Source: Pseudomonadales bacterium
GTDB taxonomy: Bacteria > Pseudomonadota > Gammaproteobacteria > Pseudomonadales > Ketobacteraceae
Assembly: GCA_020062665.1 (NCBI GenBank)
Contig: JAGUVW010000083.1
Coordinates: 49,147-113,146, forward strand
Direction of reading: 5' to 3'
Length of the DNA: 64,000 nucleotides
A program made the translations under genes and the position numbers. The stretch's first letter is position 1, and every line of letters starts with the position of its first letter. Below the pieces are notes generated by a model that ran no database searches, was not told the origin of the DNA, and saw only the letters and a program-made list of their open reading frames with translations. Positions 33,636 to 46,922 of the stretch are shown one piece after another.

Positions 33636-34388
33636 TTAACCTGCCGCCTGGCAGATAGCTAAAAATTCTGTCGCATCCAGGGAAGCCCCACCTATCAAGC
33701 CTCCATCAATATCCGGACACGCAAACAAACTGCCCGCATTGGCCGCCTTGACACTGCCGCCATAAAGAATCCGCACACCACTGGCAATGTCTGAGCTGCG
33801 GGACGCGATCATTTCACGCAGCGCACCATGCACTTCCTGCGCCTGCTCCGGTGTAGCCGTCAACCCTGTACCGATAGCCCACACCGGCTCATAGGCCAGA
33901 ATCGCTTTTGCGAATGATTCAACACCCACACGCTCGATCACGGCTGCCAGCTGGGTTTCGACAACCGATAACGTTTTGCCCTGCTCCCGCTCTGACAGCG
34001 TCTCGCCCACACAGAGGATGGGAGTCAGGCCACCCGCGATAGCCGTGGCAAACTTGTCGGCCACCTGCGCGTCGGTTTCGGCAAACAGCGCCCGCCGCTC
34101 TGAATGCCCAACGATCACATACTGCACACCACAATCCTGCAGCATGCTGGCAGACACCTCGCCAGTGTAAGCCCCAGCGCCAAATTCACTGACGTTCTGG
34201 GCACCCAGCGCCATGCGACTACTCACCAGCATATCCGCGACGAGCTGCAGGTAGGGGAACGGCGAACACAGCACAATCGCTGATTTCCACTGGGCGTCTG
34301 CACCTGTCCTGATCGCTTCCACCAGCGCCTGAACCGAGGCTTGGGTACCGTTCATCTTCCAGTTGCCGGCAACGACAGGGGTGCGCAT
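33636..34388 (-). CDS. tpiA: Triose-phosphate isomerase
   Basis: TpiA interconverts dihydroxyacetone phosphate and glyceraldehyde-3-phosphate. The 250-residue TIM barrel carries the catalytic Lys11 (NWKMN), His95 (VGHSERR) and Glu167 (AYEPVWAIGTG), plus the phosphate loop ILYGGSV. I chose the ATG at 34388 (MRTPVVAGNWK), the standard start; upstream in-frame codons to 34448 are unlike the family. It lies between glmM and secG as in Pseudomonas. Confidence 0.97.
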   Translation of the reverse strand: MRTPVVAGNWKMNGTQASVQALVEAIRTGADAQWKSAIVLCSPFPYLQLVADMLVSSRMALGAQNVSEFGAGAYTGEVSASMLQDCGVQYVIVGHSERRALFAETDAQVADKFATAIAGGLTPILCVGETLSEREQGKTLSVVETQLAAVIERVGVESFAKAILAYEPVWAIGTGLTATPEQAQEVHGALREMIASRSSDIASGVRILYGGSVKAANAGSLFACPDIDGGLIGGASLDATEFLAICQAAG

Positions 34389-34499
34389 GAAAATCAGCCT
34401 CCACTTCTGCGAGGCGGCAATGGTAGCGAAGAAGGTGTCAACATACAAGGGAAGCGCCGGCGCCCGGATTTATGCCCAAAAACGCCGGCAGACGGGGGG

Positions 34500-35840
34500 T
34501 TAAACCAGGGTTTCTTCCACCGCCCGGGCCAGTTGCCGGCACAGCAGCGCCACCTCGTCCGGGTCATTGCCTTCCACCATCACCCGAATCAGAGGCTCGG
34601 TACCCGAGGGCCGCAACAACACCCGACCACGACCGGCCAGACGGCTTTCCACTTCGCGCACAGCGGATTGAACTGAGGCATTTCCCATCACGTCCCGCTT
34701 GTCGGGCAGGCGAACATTGATCATCTTCTGGGGCATTTTTTCCATGCCGGATTTCAGCGCCGCCAGAGGCATTTCCAGCGCCACCATCACGGCGAGCACC
34801 TGCAGAGCCGACACGATGCCGTCACCGGTGGTGGTTTTGTCCAGGCAGACGATGTGACCGGAGGATTCACCGCCGAGCAGCCAGTTCCGCTCCGCCAGCA
34901 TCTCCATCACATAGCGATCGCCCACCTTGGCGCGGGCGAAATCAATGCCCAGCTGCTTCAACGCCAGTTCAAGCCCGTAGTTGCTCATCAGCGTGCCGAC
35001 AACACCGCCCTTCAGATCACCGGCCTGCTGCTTGCCGCGAGCAATGATGTAGAGCAGTTCGTCGCCATCCACGACATTGCCCTCGTGATCAACCATGACC
35101 AGGCGATCCCCATCCCCATCAAAGGCGATGCCGATATCCGCGCGCAGCTCCAGCACCCGCTTCTGCAAGGCTTCGGGATGAGTGGAGCCACAGTTTAGAT
35201 TGATGTTCAGGCCATCGGGTTGCACACCCATGGAAATGACTTCGGCTCCCAGTTCCTCGAATACCGCTGGCCCCATGCTGTAGGTGGCACCGTGGGCGCA
35301 GTCCACCACGATACGCATGCCGTGCAGCGAAAGATGACGCGGAAAGGTGCCTTTGCAGAATTCGATATAGCGGCCCCTGGCATCCTCCAGCTTGCGAGTC
35401 TTGCCAATGAGATTGGACGGCACGGTGTCCATAGGCTCATCGAGATAGCGCTCGATCTCGTGCTCGATCTCGTCTGGCAGCTTCTTGCCTTCGGTGGAAA
35501 AGAATTTGATGCCATTATCCTGGTAAGGATTGTGCGAGGCGCTGATGACGATGCCGGCACAGGCGCGAAAGGTGCGGGTCAGGTAGGCAATGGCGGGCGT
35601 CGGCATGGGGCCGAGCAGCAACACGTCCACGCCCGCAGCAGAGAGCCCTGCTTCCAGGGCTGATTCAAACATGTAGCCGGAAATGCGCGTGTCCTTGCCG
35701 ATCAGGATTTTCTGTTTGCCTTCACCGGTGGCGAACACCTTCCCTGCCGCCCAGCCCAGTTTGAGCATGAACGCCGGTGTGATTTCGTCTTTGCCAACGG
35801 TGCCCCGGATACCATCTGTGCCAAAGTATTTTTTGCTCAT
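34500..35840 (-). CDS. glmM: Phosphoglucosamine mutase
   Basis: GlmM converts glucosamine-6-phosphate to the 1-phosphate for UDP-GlcNAc, peptidoglycan and LPS synthesis. The 446-residue protein has the active-site phosphoserine Ser102 in [12 protein letters not shown], the metal loop DGDGDR, the sugar loop GGESSGH and the phosphate loop RPSGTEP. Its ATG overlaps the folP stop (ATGA), so translation is coupled. Length is typical. Confidence 0.97.
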   Translation of the reverse strand: MSKKYFGTDGIRGTVGKDEITPAFMLKLGWAAGKVFATGEGKQKILIGKDTRISGYMFESALEAGLSAAGVDVLLLGPMPTPAIAYLTRTFRACAGIVISASHNPYQDNGIKFFSTEGKKLPDEIEHEIERYLDEPMDTVPSNLIGKTRKLEDARGRYIEFCKGTFPRHLSLHGMRIVVDCAHGATYSMGPAVFEELGAEVISMGVQPDGLNINLNCGSTHPEALQKRVLELRADIGIAFDGDGDRLVMVDHEGNVVDGDELLYIIARGKQQAGDLKGGVVGTLMSNYGLELALKQLGIDFARAKVGDRYVMEMLAERNWLLGGESSGHIVCLDKTTTGDGIVSALQVLAVMVALEMPLAALKSGMEKMPQKMINVRLPDKRDVMGNASVQSAVREVESRLAGRGRVLLRPSGTEPLIRVMVEGNDPDEVALLCRQLARAVEETLV

Positions 35841-36700
35841 TGCGGGTCTGCTTCCTGATCCAATGATTCCTGTATGACGGCCTGGGCCATTCTGACTGCA
35901 TCCACAGTGGCCGCCACATCGTGGGCGCGTATGATACGGGCTCCTTTCTGCACTGCCATGACAGCGAGCGCAATACTGCCAAAAAGTCGCTGGTCGACAG
36001 GCCGGTTGAGCACGCTGCCGATCATGGACTTGCGGGACACGCCCACCAGCACCGGCACCTGAAGTGTAGCCAGAGCATCCAGCCGGTTCATCAGACTCAG
36101 ATTGTGACGGAGAGTCTTGCCGAATCCGAAACCGGGATCCACCAGCAATTGATCGCGCGGGATACCGGCCTCAACACAGGCGTCGATGCGTTGGCGCAGA
36201 AAGGCAAGCACGTCCTGCACCACATCCGCATAGCGCGGACTATTCTGCATGCTGTCCGGCTCACCCTGCATGTGCATTAAACACACCGGCAACCCGGATT
36301 TTGCCGCTGCTGTCAGCGCCCCAGGCCGTTGCAACGCACGCACATCATTGATCAGGTGAGCGCCAGCCCGCGTCGATTCGGTCATCACAGCTGCGGTGGA
36401 TGTGTCCACCGAGATCACGACGTCCAACTCTCGGCGCAGGCGTTCCACCACGGGAATCACCCGGTCGAGCTCTTGCTGCTGGCTGACTGGCACAGCGCCG
36501 GGACGGGTGGACTCCCCCCCCACATCGATCAGGGTAGCGCCTTCCTCTACCATACATGCAGCCTGCAGCAGGGCGGCGGACACAGAAACGAAGCGACCCC
36601 CGTCCGAGAAGGAATCGGGGGTCACGTTGAGGATGCCCATCACCTGAGGGCGGCGCAGATCCAGGGTTCTGTCACCGCAGCGCAATTGCCGTGGTTGCAT
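35837..36700 (-). CDS. folP: Dihydropteroate synthase
   Basis: FolP condenses 6-hydroxymethyl-dihydropterin pyrophosphate with p-aminobenzoate in folate synthesis and is the sulfonamide target. The 287-residue TIM-barrel protein shows both signatures: [15 protein letters not shown] near the N-terminus and INDVRAL with LMHMQGEP in the middle. It lies between ftsH (15 nt upstream) and glmM (4-nt overlap), the usual order. Confidence 0.96.
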   Translation of the reverse strand: MQPRQLRCGDRTLDLRRPQVMGILNVTPDSFSDGGRFVSVSAALLQAACMVEEGATLIDVGGESTRPGAVPVSQQQELDRVIPVVERLRRELDVVISVDTSTAAVMTESTRAGAHLINDVRALQRPGALTAAAKSGLPVCLMHMQGEPDSMQNSPRYADVVQDVLAFLRQRIDACVEAGIPRDQLLVDPGFGFGKTLRHNLSLMNRLDALATLQVPVLVGVSRKSMIGSVLNRPVDQRLFGSIALAVMAVQKGARIIRAHDVAATVDAVRMAQAVIQESLDQEADPQ

Positions 36701-36715
36701 TGCGTTCCGCCGTGA

Positions 36716-38659
36716 TCAGTGCGTATTGGCAGGGCCGCCGATGGAGCCTTTTACTCCCTCATCTTTATCTTTGCTGCCAGTAGTGTTTTCCACCACCGGA
36801 CTGCCACCACTGGGGCCGTCGCTGGAATCATTCCAGCCTTTGGGCGGACGCACCTTGCGGCCGGACATGATGTCTTCGATCTGCTCACCATCAATGGTTT
36901 CATAGACCATCAGTGCGTCGGCCATGATATGCAGCTTGTCGACGTTTTCTTCCAGGATTTTTTTAGCCTTGGCATAGCAACGATCAATGATCGAGCGGGC
37001 TTCAGCGTCGATTTCCTTGGCGGTCTGCTCGGACACGTGGCGGCGCTGGGTGTACTGACGGCCCAAAAATACTTCGCCTTCGTCCTCTTCGTAGGACAAC
37101 GGGCCAAGCTTTTCGGACAGACCCCACTTGGTCACCATGTTGCGGGCGATCTCGGTAGCGCGCAGGATGTCATTGGAGGCACCAGTAGTGACGCCGTCCT
37201 TGCCCAGCGTCATTTCCTCGGCAATGCGACCGCCGAACAGGGAGCAGATGCGGCCTTCCAGCCCGAGCTTGCTCTGGCTGTACTTGTCCTCTTCCGGCAG
37301 ATACATGGTGACACCAAGAGCGCGGCCACGGGGAATCACGCTGACCTTGTAGACAGGATCGTGCTCGGGCACCAGGCGACCGACTATGGCATGGCCGGCT
37401 TCATGATAAGCAGTGTTGCGCTTTTCCTTTTCGGACATGACCATGGTCTTGCGCTCGGCGCCCATCAGGATCTTGTCCTTGGCCTTTTCGAACTCATTCA
37501 TTTCTACCACGCGCTTGTTGGAGCGGGCGGCAAACAGCGCAGCTTCATTCACCAGATTGGCCAGATCGGCGCCGGAGAAACCGGGCGTTCCACGGGCGAT
37601 GGTTTTGGGATCCACATCATCACCGAGCGGCACCTTGCGCATGTGGACTTTGAGAATCTGCTCGCGGCCGCGGATATCGGGCGCGGTGACCACGACCTGA
37701 CGATCGAAGCGACCAGGGCGCAGCAGGGCGGAATCCAGCACGTCCGGGCGGTTGGTGGCGGCGATGACGATGACGCCGTCGTTGGGCTCGAAGCCGTCCA
37801 TTTCCACCAGCAGCTGGTTCAGGGTCTGTTCGCGCTCGTCATGACCACCACCCAGACCGGCACCACGGGACCGGCCCACGGCGTCGATTTCGTCGATGAA
37901 GACGATACAGGGGGCCTGCTTCTTGGCCTGCTCGAACATGTCACGCACGCGGGAAGCGCCTACGCCCACGAACATTTCCACGAAATCGGAACCGGATATG
38001 GTGAAGAACGGCACCTTGGCTTCACCTGCGATGGCTTTCGCCAGCAGGGTTTTACCGGTACCGGGCGGGCCCACCATCAACACGCCGCGGGGGATCTTGC
38101 CACCCAGGCGCTGGAATTTGCCGGGGTCGCGCAGGAATTCAACCAGTTCCTGCACTTCATCCTTGGCCTCATCGCAGCCGGCCACGTCAGCAAAGGTGGT
38201 TTTGATCTGGTCTTCGGAGAGCAGACGGGCACGGCTCTTGCCAAAAGTCATCGGGCCGCCGCGACCACCGCCGCCGCCCTGCATCTGGCGCATGAAGAAC
38301 ATGAAGATGGCAACGATCAGCAGAATGGGGAAACAGGCCACCAGCAATTGCGCCCACAGGCTCTGCTTTTCCGGCTGGCGACCTTCGATGGCGACGCCGT
38401 TTTTCAGCAGCATGGGCATCAGGTCGATGTCGGCGATATTGGGCAGGACGGTTTCGAATTTTTCATTGGCGACGGTTTTGCCGGTAACCACAGCGCCGTC
38501 GATGACCACCTGATCGACTTCACCGTTTTCCACCTGCTCGACAAAGCGGGAGTAGGGAATCCGCTGGGTACTGGTGTGCGCGCTGAAATTGTTGAATACG
38601 GACAGCAGCACGATGGCTATCACTACCCAGAGAATCAGATTTTTCGCCATGTCGTTCAA
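36716..38659 (-). CDS. ftsH: ATP-dependent zinc metalloprotease FtsH
   Basis: FtsH is the membrane-anchored AAA+ protease that degrades LpxC, sigma32 and misassembled membrane proteins. The 647-residue protein has two N-terminal membrane helices (about 6-24 and 105-125) around a periplasmic domain. An AAA+ domain (Walker A GPPGTGKT, Walker [12 protein letters not shown]) and an M41 protease domain with HEAGH follow. I favour the TTG start at 38659 because GAGGG is 8 nt upstream; the ATG three codons later (MAKNLILW) is the common family start and cannot be excluded. It follows rlmE. Confidence 0.97.
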   Translation of the reverse strand: MNDMAKNLILWVVIAIVLLSVFNNFSAHTSTQRIPYSRFVEQVENGEVDQVVIDGAVVTGKTVANEKFETVLPNIADIDLMPMLLKNGVAIEGRQPEKQSLWAQLLVACFPILLIVAIFMFFMRQMQGGGGGRGGPMTFGKSRARLLSEDQIKTTFADVAGCDEAKDEVQELVEFLRDPGKFQRLGGKIPRGVLMVGPPGTGKTLLAKAIAGEAKVPFFTISGSDFVEMFVGVGASRVRDMFEQAKKQAPCIVFIDEIDAVGRSRGAGLGGGHDEREQTLNQLLVEMDGFEPNDGVIVIAATNRPDVLDSALLRPGRFDRQVVVTAPDIRGREQILKVHMRKVPLGDDVDPKTIARGTPGFSGADLANLVNEAALFAARSNKRVVEMNEFEKAKDKILMGAERKTMVMSEKEKRNTAYHEAGHAIVGRLVPEHDPVYKVSVIPRGRALGVTMYLPEEDKYSQSKLGLEGRICSLFGGRIAEEMTLGKDGVTTGASNDILRATEIARNMVTKWGLSEKLGPLSYEEDEGEVFLGRQYTQRRHVSEQTAKEIDAEARSIIDRCYAKAKKILEENVDKLHIMADALMVYETIDGEQIEDIMSGRKVRPPKGWNDSSDGPSGGSPVVENTTGSKDKDEGVKGSIGGPANTH

Positions 38660-38775
38660 GGGATTACCCTCTTCATCACTGAACTTGCGGACAGTCGTGC
38701 CCGCACCTGAAAAACAACCAATTTTGCTACATTACTACACAATAGACGCTGGCACCATCTTTCGCCGGTCGCAGG

Positions 38776-39399
38776 TCACAGGCCGCGAAATCCCTTGGCA
38801 ACCAGGTAAATTTCATTCGACCGGGGTCGGGATGCCTCGGGTTTGCGCGAGGCCAGACTGGTGAATTGACCCAGCATGGTCTGGCGGTATTCCTGGAAGC
38901 CTGCGCCCTGGAACACTTTGACCACAAAAGTGCCGCCTTTCTTCAGTACCTGCCCTGCCATTTCCAGCGCCAGTTCAGCCAGATACATGGCCCGTGGCTG
39001 ATCCACGGCATCCATGCCACTCATATTGGGGGCCATATCGGATATTACAAGGTCGACCGGCCGATCGCCGATGATGGCCAGCAGCTGGTTGTAGATCTCC
39101 TCCTCGCGGAAATCCCCCTGCAGGAACTGCACACCGGCGATGGTGTCCATTTCCAGGATGTCGGATGCGATGACCAAGCCATTGTGACCCACCAGTTTTG
39201 CCGCCACCTGGCTCCAGCCACCGGGCGCCGCCCCCAGATCCACCACCGTCATGCCCGGCTTGATCAGGCGGTCTTTTTCCTGCAATTCCAGCAGCTTGTA
39301 GGCGGCGCGGGAACGATAGCCCTCCTGCTGGGCCTTTTTGACGTAAGGATCGTCGAAATGCTCGCGCAGCCAGCGCTTGCTGGTTTTGGAACGGGACAC
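38776..39399 (-). CDS. rlmE: 23S rRNA 2'-O-methyltransferase (U2552)
   Basis: RlmE (FtsJ/RrmJ) methylates U2552 of 23S rRNA during late 50S assembly. The 207-residue protein has the SAM motif [13 protein letters not shown] and the K-D-K-E catalytic set: [21 protein letters not shown] and RSNEIY. Translation begins at a GTG (39399) with GAGGT 7 nt upstream. It is divergent from yhbY and upstream of ftsH, the common gammaproteobacterial layout. Confidence 0.96.
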   Translation of the reverse strand: MSRSKTSKRWLREHFDDPYVKKAQQEGYRSRAAYKLLELQEKDRLIKPGMTVVDLGAAPGGWSQVAAKLVGHNGLVIASDILEMDTIAGVQFLQGDFREEEIYNQLLAIIGDRPVDLVISDMAPNMSGMDAVDQPRAMYLAELALEMAGQVLKKGGTFVVKVFQGAGFQEYRQTMLGQFTSLASRKPEASRPRSNEIYLVAKGFRGL

Positions 39400-39527
39400 G
39401 GGTTTACCTCACTGCTTTTTGCGGACGGCAGAACCGGATATTTTGCCTGATCGCCGGTTGAGGCGCTAACAATTCAGTGCTTCTGCCGGTAGAATACGCG
39501 CCCTCTCCATTCTCAGGTAACACTGTC

Positions 39528-39842
39528 ATGCCCCTGTCCCAGGATCAGAAAAAGCGCTTTCGCACCATTGCCCATCATTTGAAGCCGGTGGTGATGATTG
39601 CCGAGAAGGGCATTTCCGACGGTGTGCTGGCAGAGCTGGAGCGGGCACTGGAGGATCACGAGCTGATCAAACTGAAGGTGAACGTGCTGGAGCGGGAAGA
39701 CAAGCAGCTGATCATCGCCACCGTGTGCGAACAGACCGGTGCCCAGCTGGTGCAGACCATCGGCAAGGTGGCCGTGCTGTACCGTCCCGCCAAGAAGCAG
39801 AATCCCAAGCTGTCCAACCTGGTGCGTTTCCAGGCGCTCTGA
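39528..39842 (+). CDS. yhbY: YhbY CRM-domain RNA-binding protein
   Basis: YhbY is a small CRM/KH-like protein associated with pre-50S particles. The 104-residue product contains LKPVVMIAEKGISDGVLAEL (core MIAEKGISDG) and the C-terminal YRPAKKQNP. I chose the ATG at 39528 (MPLSQDQKK), which fits the family and has AGGTAA upstream. A TAGAAT element at 39490-39495 could be its -10 box, but no good -35 is seen. It is divergent from rlmE. Confidence 0.92.
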   Translation: MPLSQDQKKRFRTIAHHLKPVVMIAEKGISDGVLAELERALEDHELIKLKVNVLEREDKQLIIATVCEQTGAQLVQTIGKVAVLYRPAKKQNPKLSNLVRFQAL

Positions 39843-39930
39843 CCCCCGCGCGGGCGCCTCCACCGGCGCCCAACATTGCTTGCACATTTCCTTCCTATAC
39901 TGGCCTTAATTCCACTCGTTGCGGGCCGCC

Positions 39931-41298
39931 ATGTTTTCACTGCGCATCAAACTGTTTCTGGCAATATTGCTGGCCAGCGTTTTGCTGATCGTTGGCCTGC
40001 TGGGGCTGATGCAGTGGAGTTTTACCACGGGGTTTGGCAACTATCTGCGGCAGCAGCAGCAACAGCGGCTGGAATCCGTCGCCAATGAGTTGGCGGAGCA
40101 TTTTGCCGAGACCGGCCATTGGGACGACCTCGATCCGCAACAGCTGCGACGCAAACCCAAGCGCGGCATGCCGGATCTGAGCCCGCATGAACGGATGGGG
40201 CCACCCCCTCACCCACGCCATGGCCCCTTCATCCTGGATGCACACAAAGCGCCGGTGCTGGGCCTGATGAATCCGCAGGATGAGCATGTGCTGCTGCCCA
40301 TCACCGTAGACGATCGCGTTGTCGGTTATGTGGGTGAGCGGATTCGCAAGGGGCCGCAGGATTTCATGGAGCGCAAATTTGCCGAACACCAGTCCCGCCA
40401 TTTTATTCTGTTCGGCGCATTGGCGATTGCCGTGTCGCTGCTGGTGGCGTTTCCTCTGGCGTCGTTACTGGTTCGCCGGATACAGCGGTTGCTCGAACAC
40501 ATCCAGCAGCTGAGCAAAGGCAATTTCACCGCAGCCACCAGCACCCAAGGGCGCGACGAACTGAGCCAGCTGGCGGTGCACCTCAACGCGCTGGGCCAGA
40601 CACTGCAACAGAACGCACAATCCCATCGCACGCTGGTGGCAGACATTTCCCACGAGTTGCGCACGCCGATTGCAGTGCTGAAAGCCCAGCTGGAAGCGGT
40701 AGAAGATGGCGTGCAGCCGCTCAACGGCGCGACCGTGCAACGCCTGCAGCAGCAGGTGAGCCGGCTGGCGAGATTGGTGAATGATCTCTATCAATTATCG
40801 CTGGCTGATCTGGGTGCGCTGAGTTACACCAAAGAGATGCTGGATCTGCGCGCACTGGTGCTGGATCAGGTGGAAGCCTTCCAGGCGCCGATGGAACAGG
40901 CCGGCCTGACGCTGGCAGTGCAGGATCACGCGCAGCGATCATTGCACGTGCTGGGTGATGCGCAGCGCCTGCAACAGCTGCTGGGCAATCTGCTGCAGAA
41001 CAGCGCGCAATATACCCACGCGCCTGGGCGAGTTGCGGTGGACATTTCCACACACGGCAAGGATGCAGTCATCCGCATTGCCGACAGCGCGCCAGGCGTG
41101 CCCAAAGATTTGCAGCCGCGCCTGTTCGAACGCTTGTTCCGCGCAGAATCATCCCGCAATCGCAACAGCGGCGGCGCGGGCCTGGGACTGAGCCTGTGCC
41201 AGAGCATCACCCAGGCCCACGGCGGCAGCATCGAGATCAGCGACAGCCCGCTCGGCGGCATTGCCGTGTGTGTGCGGATTCCTCTGGCCTCTTCCTGA
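39931..41298 (+). CDS. baeS: BaeS-like sensor histidine kinase
   Basis: The 455-residue protein has an N-terminal membrane helix (about 5-27), a periplasmic domain with a Pro/His-rich stretch (GPPPHPRHGP), a second helix (about 158-180) and a HAMP region. A HisKA domain with phosphoacceptor His241 (ISHELRTP) and an ATPase domain (N-box NLLQNSAQYT, G1 DSAPGVP, G2 GAGLGLSL) follow. It pairs with the next gene, a BaeR homologue, so it is probably an envelope-stress or drug-responsive kinase. The signal is not known. I prefer the ATG at 39931 over an upstream TTG at 39919. Confidence 0.88.
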   Translation: MFSLRIKLFLAILLASVLLIVGLLGLMQWSFTTGFGNYLRQQQQQRLESVANELAEHFAETGHWDDLDPQQLRRKPKRGMPDLSPHERMGPPPHPRHGPFILDAHKAPVLGLMNPQDEHVLLPITVDDRVVGYVGERIRKGPQDFMERKFAEHQSRHFILFGALAIAVSLLVAFPLASLLVRRIQRLLEHIQQLSKGNFTAATSTQGRDELSQLAVHLNALGQTLQQNAQSHRTLVADISHELRTPIAVLKAQLEAVEDGVQPLNGATVQRLQQQVSRLARLVNDLYQLSLADLGALSYTKEMLDLRALVLDQVEAFQAPMEQAGLTLAVQDHAQRSLHVLGDAQRLQQLLGNLLQNSAQYTHAPGRVAVDISTHGKDAVIRIADSAPGVPKDLQPRLFERLFRAESSRNRNSGGAGLGLSLCQSITQAHGGSIEISDSPLGGIAVCVRIPLASS

Positions 41299-41310
41299 AG
41301 GACATTCATC

Positions 41311-42000
41311 ATGACCCAGCAGAAAATCCTGATCATCGAAGATGAACCGGAACTGGCGAACGTGCTGCAGGATTATCTGCAGCATCACCACTATGCCTGC
41401 CGGATTGTCAGCGATGGCGGCGCGGCGCTGGCGGAATTTTCCGGATTCGAGCCGGATCTGGTGATTCTGGATCTGATGCTACCGAACAAGGATGGCCTCA
41501 GCATCTGCCGCGAGATCCGTCAGCGCCACGATACACCGATCATCATGACCACTGCGCGTGTGGACGAAATCGACCGGCTGCTGGGACTGGAGCTGGGCGC
41601 CGATGATTACATCTGCAAACCCTACAGCCCGCGCGAGGTGGTGGCGCGGGTGAAGGCCGTGCTGCGGCGGACAGGAACAGGCGCGCAATCGCAACAGCAG
41701 TCGCGCCTGACGCTGGATGCCGACACGCTGGATGCCCGCCTCGACGGCATACCGCTGGAGCTGACCGTGGTGGAATTCCGTTTGCTGGAAACCCTGGCCA
41801 ACGAACCACGCCGCATTTTCACCCGCGATCAACTGATGGATCGCATTTACACCGACCAGCGCATCGTCAGCGATCGCACCATCGATTCGCACATCACCAA
41901 GCTGCGCAAAAAAATTGCAGCGTCCTGCAACGGCGCCGACATCATTCGCTCGGTGTACGGCGCTGGATACAAATACGAAGAACCGGATGGCACACCTTGA
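41311..42000 (+). CDS. baeR: BaeR-like OmpR-family response regulator
   Basis: The 229-residue protein has a receiver domain with phosphoacceptor Asp54 (VILDLMLPNKDG) and a C-terminal winged-helix DNA-binding domain ending in RSVYGAGYKYE. The linker EIDRLLGLELGADDYICKPY is nearly identical to E. coli BaeR, which supports the symbol. It follows the kinase by 12 nt. Its stop is 3 nt from the convergent stop of the next gene. Targets cannot be read from sequence. Confidence 0.9.
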   Translation: MTQQKILIIEDEPELANVLQDYLQHHHYACRIVSDGGAALAEFSGFEPDLVILDLMLPNKDGLSICREIRQRHDTPIIMTTARVDEIDRLLGLELGADDYICKPYSPREVVARVKAVLRRTGTGAQSQQQSRLTLDADTLDARLDGIPLELTVVEFRLLETLANEPRRIFTRDQLMDRIYTDQRIVSDRTIDSHITKLRKKIAASCNGADIIRSVYGAGYKYEEPDGTP

Positions 42001-42003
42001 GCG

Positions 42004-42561
42004 TCAGGCGATCGCCTGCAGTTCAACGTTGAGTTTTTCGATGCGACGATGCGTGAGCAACTGGCGCCGCAACGGCCACCAGTTGTAGAGAAAGATTTCA
42101 ATCGGGCGCCACAGCGCCACCCAGCCGATGATCAGCAAACCTTCATCCAGCACGTGCCCCAGAAAGCCTTCGAGGTAATGGGTTGCCGCCGTGCGTGCGA
42201 GCAGACAGAACACCAGGAATGACAATCCCAGCAATGCCGCCAGACGTCCGTCGCGCAGACAGTGAATCAGCTGACGCCGGCTTTCATGCACCCGCCAGCT
42301 GAAATAGTTGTGGATGGCGTCCTGCAGCTGCTGCTGAGTGTCGGCGTCGACGAATTGCGCCGGCAGATGAATTACCAGGCGCAGCTTTTCATCGCGATGA
42401 AAATCCTCGACAGCCTCGACGATGTAACGCTCGGCAGCTTCGTCCAGATCTTTCTCGTGAAACGGTGACGGATCGATAGTGTTGAACAGCTGACGGGGCT
42501 GGTTGAGACGCAACTCGATCAGCCAGCAGTCATTCTGTTTGCGGTACGGGGGCTTGGACAT
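42004..42561 (-). CDS. Membrane protein of unknown function
   Basis: The 185-residue product has a soluble N-terminal half that includes LFNTIDPSPFHEKDLD and a Glu/Asp-rich helix, then two hydrophobic segments (about 108-125 and 140-160) and a basic C-terminal tail. The N-terminal pattern of a Leu-rich strand followed by DPSPF-EKDLD recurs in a conserved family of uncharacterised proteins that I recall from proteobacteria; its function is unknown. The gene is convergent with baeR and is preceded by another membrane protein gene in the same direction. Confidence 0.7.
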   Translation of the reverse strand: MSKPPYRKQNDCWLIELRLNQPRQLFNTIDPSPFHEKDLDEAAERYIVEAVEDFHRDEKLRLVIHLPAQFVDADTQQQLQDAIHNYFSWRVHESRRQLIHCLRDGRLAALLGLSFLVFCLLARTAATHYLEGFLGHVLDEGLLIIGWVALWRPIEIFLYNWWPLRRQLLTHRRIEKLNVELQAIA

Positions 42562-42639
42562 GGGCGAGGATCACTTGTGCGACGGCAAGACGCTTTATCT
42601 GAGCACATTGTCCGTGGTGATCGCAATCCGCTGGATGAA

Positions 42640-43086
42640 TCAGTGCGCTGTCTGACCGTGGCGACGCGTCAGAAAATAGGCCAGTGCCAGAATGGCCTGC
42701 AGCGCGGCGCCGTAATGATGAAGATTGCCGGCTGCCAGATTCACCTGCGCCTGCCACACCAGTACGACGCCGGTAACGGCGATACCTGCCAACAACGCCA
42801 GCGCACGCAAGTGTTCGCGCCAACCGATGCCTGTCGTCACCAGACGCAACACCAGCAGAACCAGCGCGATGGCCACCGTGGCCAGCCCCTGCACTTTGAC
42901 CAGCAGAGTCTGGGCATCGGCGCCGAAGGCAGTCTGCGGCGGCTGCAACAGTGGCAGCAGAATCAGCACGCTCCACCAGATGCCGCCGAGCAGCAGGATT
43001 TCCAGCGCCTCAGGCACCGCAGTAGGTGCGGGCGGCAGTGAGTCCGATGCAGGTTTGTCGGCGGGCGCCAGGGGAATTTTTTTCAT
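42640..43086 (-). CDS. Small four-helix membrane protein, unknown
   Basis: The 148-residue product begins with a Pro/Ala-rich cytoplasmic segment (about 1-25) and has about four hydrophobic segments, ending with a basic tail RRHGQTAH. No family is recognised. It lies 78 nt upstream of the other unknown membrane gene and 50 nt downstream of greA. Co-transcription with either is possible but not shown. Base composition is like its neighbours. Confidence 0.6.
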   Translation of the reverse strand: MKKIPLAPADKPASDSLPPAPTAVPEALEILLLGGIWWSVLILLPLLQPPQTAFGADAQTLLVKVQGLATVAIALVLLVLRLVTTGIGWREHLRALALLAGIAVTGVVLVWQAQVNLAAGNLHHYGAALQAILALAYFLTRRHGQTAH

Positions 43087-43136
43087 CGCGGGAATGACGC
43101 GGCCGGGGCAGAGCCGTTTCCGCCCCGGCGCAGAAG

Positions 43137-43609
43137 TCAGATGTGCCTGACCTTGAGGATTTCGTAGGCCACGTTGCCTCCTGGCGTATCGACGCTGACT
43201 TCGTCGCCTTCGAACTTGCCGATCAGACCACGGGCAATGGGCGAGTTGACGGAAATCTTGCCGGCCTTGATGTCGGCCTCGTCGTCACCCACGATCTGGA
43301 AGGTTTTCTCTTCGTCCTTGTCGATGTCGAGGAGATCCACGGTGACGCCGAAAATCACCTTGCCCTTGTTGTCGATCTTGGAGATGTCGATGATCTGGGC
43401 GTTGCTGAGTTTTCCTTCGATCTCGGCGATGCGGCCTTCGATGAAGCCCTGCTCTTCGCGGGCGGCGTGATACTCGGCGTTCTCCTTCAGATCACCGTGC
43501 GCACGGGCTTCGGCGATGGAATTGATCACGCGCGGACGATCCACTTTTTTCAGGCGATCCAGCTCTTCCTGCAGGCGAGTGGCGCCTTCAACGGTCATGG
43601 GTACTCGAT

Positions 43610-43613
<4 letters not shown>
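43137..43613 (-). CDS. greA: Transcription elongation factor GreA
   Basis: GreA stimulates transcript cleavage by stalled RNA polymerase. The 158-residue protein has the N-terminal coiled coil with tip acidic residues in [13 protein letters not shown], and the C-terminal FKBP-like domain with [10 protein letters not shown]. Its ATG overlaps the carB stop (ATGA), so it belongs to the carAB-greA operon. Confidence 0.97.
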
Positions 43614-46831
<3,218 letters not shown>

Positions 46832-46850
46832 GTGCGCTCCGGTGGCGTTC

Positions 46851-46875
46851 GGGTGCCGTTGCCTGGGGCACCCGC
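46851..46875. other. carA-carB intercistronic hairpin
   Basis: CGGGTGCC (46851-46858) pairs perfectly with GGCACCCG (46868-46875). No T-run follows, so a role in mRNA stability is more likely than termination. Confidence 0.55.
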
Positions 46876-46922
46876 GGTAAAAACTTCGTTCCTGCAGCGG
46901 GCCGGTGAAGGCCCGGTTTGCG

